Source of the DNA: Lacisediminihabitans changchengi
GTDB taxonomy: Bacteria > Actinomycetota > Actinomycetes > Actinomycetales > Microbacteriaceae
DNA: 64,000 nucleotides
Direction of reading: 5' to 3'
Assembly (NCBI RefSeq): GCF_016634425.1
Contig: NZ_JAEPES010000002.1
Span: forward strand, 186,001-250,000
The notes beneath the pieces were generated by a model. It was not told the origin of the DNA. It saw nothing but the letters and a program-made list of their open reading frames with translations, and did no database searches. The position numbers were made by a program, and so were the translations under genes. Shown in pieces: positions 61,369 through 64,000 of this stretch. Every line of letters starts with the position of its first letter. The first letter of the stretch is position 1.

Positions 61369-63129
61369 TTGAAGATCAGAGGAAGACTGGCGCGCAATGC
61401 CGTCGCCGCGGTCGCCGTCGCTGGCGTCGCTGCGATCGCGCTCGCGGGCTGCACCACCACGGGTGGTGGCACCGAGTCGACAAGCAAGAACATCACCATC
61501 GCGCAGGTTAACGAGGTCACCTCGTTCAACTACAACACCCCGCAGGGCAACCTGGACACCAACGGCGAGGTGAACTACCTCACGCAGCCCCAGTTCTTCA
61601 CCCTGAACCAGAAGTTCGACGTCCTGCCGAACACCGACCTCGGAACGTACAAGAAGCTCAGCGACAACCCGCTGAAGGTCAAGTACACGCTGAACAAGGA
61701 CGCAAAGTGGTCCGACGGCAAGGCGATGACTGCGGATGACCTCCTCCTCGGTTGGGCGCAGGCCTCCTGCTACTACGACAGCGCTACCACCGATGCTGAC
61801 GGCAACGTCACGAGCGGCACGCAGTACTTCGCCACCGCTGGCGGCTGCGTTTTCAAGACCGACCTCCCGACCGTCGGTGACAGCAACCGATCGATCACCT
61901 ACAGCTACGACGAGCCGTACGCCGACTGGAACATCGTCAACCCGATCCAGTTCCCGGCTCACGCGGTCGCCAAGGTCGCCGGCGTCTCCGTCGCGGACTT
62001 CTTGAAGGCGATCAAGAACACCCCCAAGGGCAACGTCGACAGCCCCGCGGCAGCCAACGAGACCCTCGTTAAGATGGGCAAGGTCATCAACACCGGCTAC
62101 GACGCTACGTCGCTGCCGAAGGACAAGAACCTGCTCGTCTCGGGTGGACCGCTCATGGTCTCCGCGTGGACCCCGAAGCAGTCGATGACCTTCGTGAAGA
62201 ACCCGGAGTACAAGGGCAAGCACGTCGTCAAGTTCGACAAGCTCATCATGCGCTTCATCGGTGACGCTAACGCTCAGGTCACCGCACTCCAGAACGGTGA
62301 GGTCGACGCGATCCAGCCGCAGGCATCCGCCGACACTGTCAAGGCGCTGAAGGCCGCGACCGGCACGAAGCTCATCGAGGGCAACCAGGTTGCGTACGAC
62401 CACCTCGACCTGAACTTCGCTTCCCCGAGTGGTGTGTTCAAGGACCCGACCGTGCGTGAGGCGTTCCTGCTCACGGTTCCGCGCGAGGACATCCTGAAGG
62501 CGATCGTCACCCCGATCAACTCCGAGGCCAAGGTTCTCAACTCGCAGCTCTTCCTCCCGCAGCAGGAGGGCTACGACGCCTCGGTCGCTCAGAATGGTTC
62601 TGACGCTTACAGCAAGGTCGACATCGAGAAGGCCAAGTCGCTCCTCGCCGGCAAGACCCCGACGGTGAAGATCCTCTACAACACCAACAACCCGAACCGC
62701 GTCGACTCCTTCCAGGCCATCCAGGCCTCGGCGAAGCTGGCCGGCATCACCGTGACCGATGGTGGATCGCCCGACTGGAGCAGCCTGCTCTCCGGCGGCG
62801 ACTACGACGCCTCGATCTTCGGCTGGATCAACCCGGGTGTCGGTAACGCCGCCATCCCGCAGCTGTTCCAGATCGACAACCCCGGTAACTACAACAAGTT
62901 CGACAACAAGGAAGCCAGTGACCTGGCCGTGAAGACGCAGACCACGCTGAACGCCAGCGACCTGCAGAAGCAGAAGGAGCAGATCGACAAGATCGCTTTC
63001 TCTGACACCTACGGCCTGCCGCTGTTCCAGCTGCCCGGTATCTTCGCGACCAACGCGAAGGTCAAGAACATCGGCTACTTCGGTGGCCAGACGGGCATCG
63101 TGTGGAACGTCTGGGACTGGACGAAGTAA
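61369..63129 (+). CDS. Family 5 peptide/opine ABC substrate-binding lipoprotein
   Basis: A 586-residue DppA/OppA-type binding protein. It has a lipoprotein signal (lipobox LAGC, C28) and the family body (PLKVKYTLNKDAKWSDGKAMTADD in part; VREAFLLTVPREDI). The TTG start is fixed by a strong GGAGGAAAA site. The ligand is probably a peptide. It opens an operon continued by the permease at 63301; the rest lies beyond the window. Confidence 0.92.
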   Translation: MKIRGRLARNAVAAVAVAGVAAIALAGCTTTGGGTESTSKNITIAQVNEVTSFNYNTPQGNLDTNGEVNYLTQPQFFTLNQKFDVLPNTDLGTYKKLSDNPLKVKYTLNKDAKWSDGKAMTADDLLLGWAQASCYYDSATTDADGNVTSGTQYFATAGGCVFKTDLPTVGDSNRSITYSYDEPYADWNIVNPIQFPAHAVAKVAGVSVADFLKAIKNTPKGNVDSPAAANETLVKMGKVINTGYDATSLPKDKNLLVSGGPLMVSAWTPKQSMTFVKNPEYKGKHVVKFDKLIMRFIGDANAQVTALQNGEVDAIQPQASADTVKALKAATGTKLIEGNQVAYDHLDLNFASPSGVFKDPTVREAFLLTVPREDILKAIVTPINSEAKVLNSQLFLPQQEGYDASVAQNGSDAYSKVDIEKAKSLLAGKTPTVKILYNTNNPNRVDSFQAIQASAKLAGITVTDGGSPDWSSLLSGGDYDASIFGWINPGVGNAAIPQLFQIDNPGNYNKFDNKEASDLAVKTQTTLNASDLQKQKEQIDKIAFSDTYGLPLFQLPGIFATNAKVKNIGYFGGQTGIVWNVWDWTK

Positions 63130-63168
63130 AGTAGTCCGAACCAGGTTCAGCATCTAGCTCTACTCAGC

Positions 63169-63204
63169 GCGGGGCGTCGACACCTTCGGGAGTCGGCGCC
63201 CCGC
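63169..63204 (+). terminator. Hairpin between peptide-binding protein and permease
   Basis: 13-bp stem GCGGGGCGTCGAC with its complement (one G-U) and a 10-nt loop, 39 bp after the stop codon. As at 50879, it probably lowers permease expression relative to the binding protein. Confidence 0.82.
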
Positions 63205-63242
63205 CCCTGGGTGGGCATCATCCGTCGAAAACAGTAGATACT

Positions 63243-63272
63243 CGATCTCTTCAGCTTCGATATCTCCAGCTT
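63243..63272. repeat. Tandem 15-bp direct repeat in the operon spacer
   Basis: CGATCTCTTCAGCTT is followed directly by CGATATCTCCAGCTT, 13 of 15 identical. It is pyrimidine-rich and lies between the hairpin and the permease start. Confidence 0.6.
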
Positions 63273-63300
63273 CACAATCTCGAACAGGCAACCCCTCCCT

Positions 63301-64000
63301 ATGGTGAGTTTTATCGCGCGACGAGTATTCGTCTCGATCCTGATTCTGATCGCGGCGTCGTTCCTCATGTACGTGCTCGCGTCGGTCGGCAACCCCCTTC
63401 AAGATCTCCAGGGCAGCAACTCGCCCAACCGGCAGTCGCTGATCGAGGCGCGAGTCCAGTCGCAGCACCTCGATCTCCCGTCGCCACTGCGCTGGGTGCT
63501 CTGGCTCGGCGGCGTCGCCAAGTGCATCGTGCCGATCGGTGGCACCTGCGACCTCGGCACCACCTTCCAGAACCAGGCCGTCATCGACCTGCTGCCCCAG
63601 GCGGTCGGCTCGACGCTGCAGCTCGTCACCACCGCGCTGATCCTCGCGATCATCCTCGGCATCGGCCTTGGCATCGTCAGCGCGCTGCGCGTCTACAGCG
63701 GATTCGACTACATCGTCACGCTGTTCAGCTTCTTCTTGTTCTCGCTGCCGTCGTTCCTGATGGCGGTGCTGCTCAAGTCGTTCGTAGCCCTCGGCTACAA
63801 CAACTTCCTGGCCAAGCCGGAGATACCACCGATCACTCTCGTGGTAATCGGCCTGGTAGTCGGCGCCATCCTGCAACTCCTCGTCGGAGGTACCTGGCAG
63901 CGTCGCCTGTACTTCTTCCTCGGGGGAGCACTGGGAACCGCGCTGCTGCTGTTGTACATGCAGGCGACCGACTGGTACCTGCGTCCGTCGCTCGGCCCAG
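63301..64000 (+). CDS. Peptide ABC permease, DppB/OppB type, 3' end beyond window
   Basis: The frame opens at ATG 63301 (or GTG 63304) and runs off the right edge after 233 codons. It starts VSFIARRVFVSILILIAASFLMYVL in part, the usual first membrane helix of DppB-type permeases, followed by an extracytoplasmic loop with two Cys (KCIVPIGGTC) and helices at about 100-125 and 132-155. The segment from about 178 (VVIGLVVGAILQLLVGG) suggests an inserted extra helix pair compared with standard OppB. No clear ribosome site precedes the start. Confidence 0.88.
   Translation, partial: MVSFIARRVFVSILILIAASFLMYVLASVGNPLQDLQGSNSPNRQSLIEARVQSQHLDLPSPLRWVLWLGGVAKCIVPIGGTCDLGTTFQNQAVIDLLPQAVGSTLQLVTTALILAIILGIGLGIVSALRVYSGFDYIVTLFSFFLFSLPSFLMAVLLKSFVALGYNNFLAKPEIPPITLVVIGLVVGAILQLLVGGTWQRRLYFFLGGALGTALLLLYMQATDWYLRPSLGP

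Overview
The window is a gene-dense, high-GC chromosomal segment of an actinobacterium, most likely a member of the Microbacteriaceae (inference). Supporting features are mycothiol chemistry (mca), a class II fructose bisphosphatase (glpX), the xseA-xseB-DUF4245-carbonic anhydrase-fumC run, DUF4307, frequent GTG/TTG and apparently leaderless starts, an actinobacterial tandem glycine riboswitch, and an interspersed GGTTGAGTAG...CGTATCGAAACC repeat. I found no tRNA, rRNA, CRISPR array, insertion sequence or prophage. It reads as ordinary chromosome with several catabolic and transport islands.

Layout. 2-946: 5' part of a secreted Ig-like-repeat protein (minus strand, runs off the edge). 1110-5597: TetR, MFS exporter/permease, alanine-racemase-fold PLP enzyme and aldonolactone oxidase in a tightly overlapped operon. 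5726-8179: apt and an APC permease. 8369-9859: lemA-htpX. 9856-11058: YcaQ-type glycosylase. 11084-17482: phosphonatase-like HAD hydrolase divergent from an FAD oxidoreductase, followed by a complete ABC importer; a candidate organophosphonate locus. 17541-19959: AI-2E-family permease and threonine ammonia-lyase. 20156-24050: greA, DUF4307, mca with a small membrane protein, hemolysin III, isoprenyl diphosphate synthase. 24134-29908: class V aminotransferase-fold protein, PIN-PhoH, membrane protein, fumC, carbonic anhydrase. 29905-36308: DUF4245, xseB, xseA, ispH, fbaA and glpX (divergent pair). 36431-47759: rmuC, a very large zinc-ribbon membrane protein, DnaQ-like exonuclease, a broken methyltransferase, ychF and a run of small or unknown genes. 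47767-54230: alpha-glucoside utilisation (GH13, MalEFG-type ABC without ATPase, LacI) with a perfect LacI-type operator. 54255-55322: orphan LysR-type HTH with a basic tail, and a Lon-substrate-binding-domain protein. 55415-60138: tandem glycine riboswitch and gcvT-gcvH-gcvP. 60304-64000: CPBP protease and the start of a peptide ABC importer.

The most unusual features are non-coding. The second aptamer of the glycine riboswitch carries an insertion that contains a copy of the interspersed repeat. Three separate palindromes share a GTTnTGCAGG half-site. A 65-bp nested palindrome and a 64-nt near-perfect hairpin lie in gene-free gaps. Among proteins, the phosphonatase-like hydrolase that keeps a lysine at the Schiff-base position, the 871-residue zinc-ribbon membrane protein and the HTH with a histone-like tail deserve attention.
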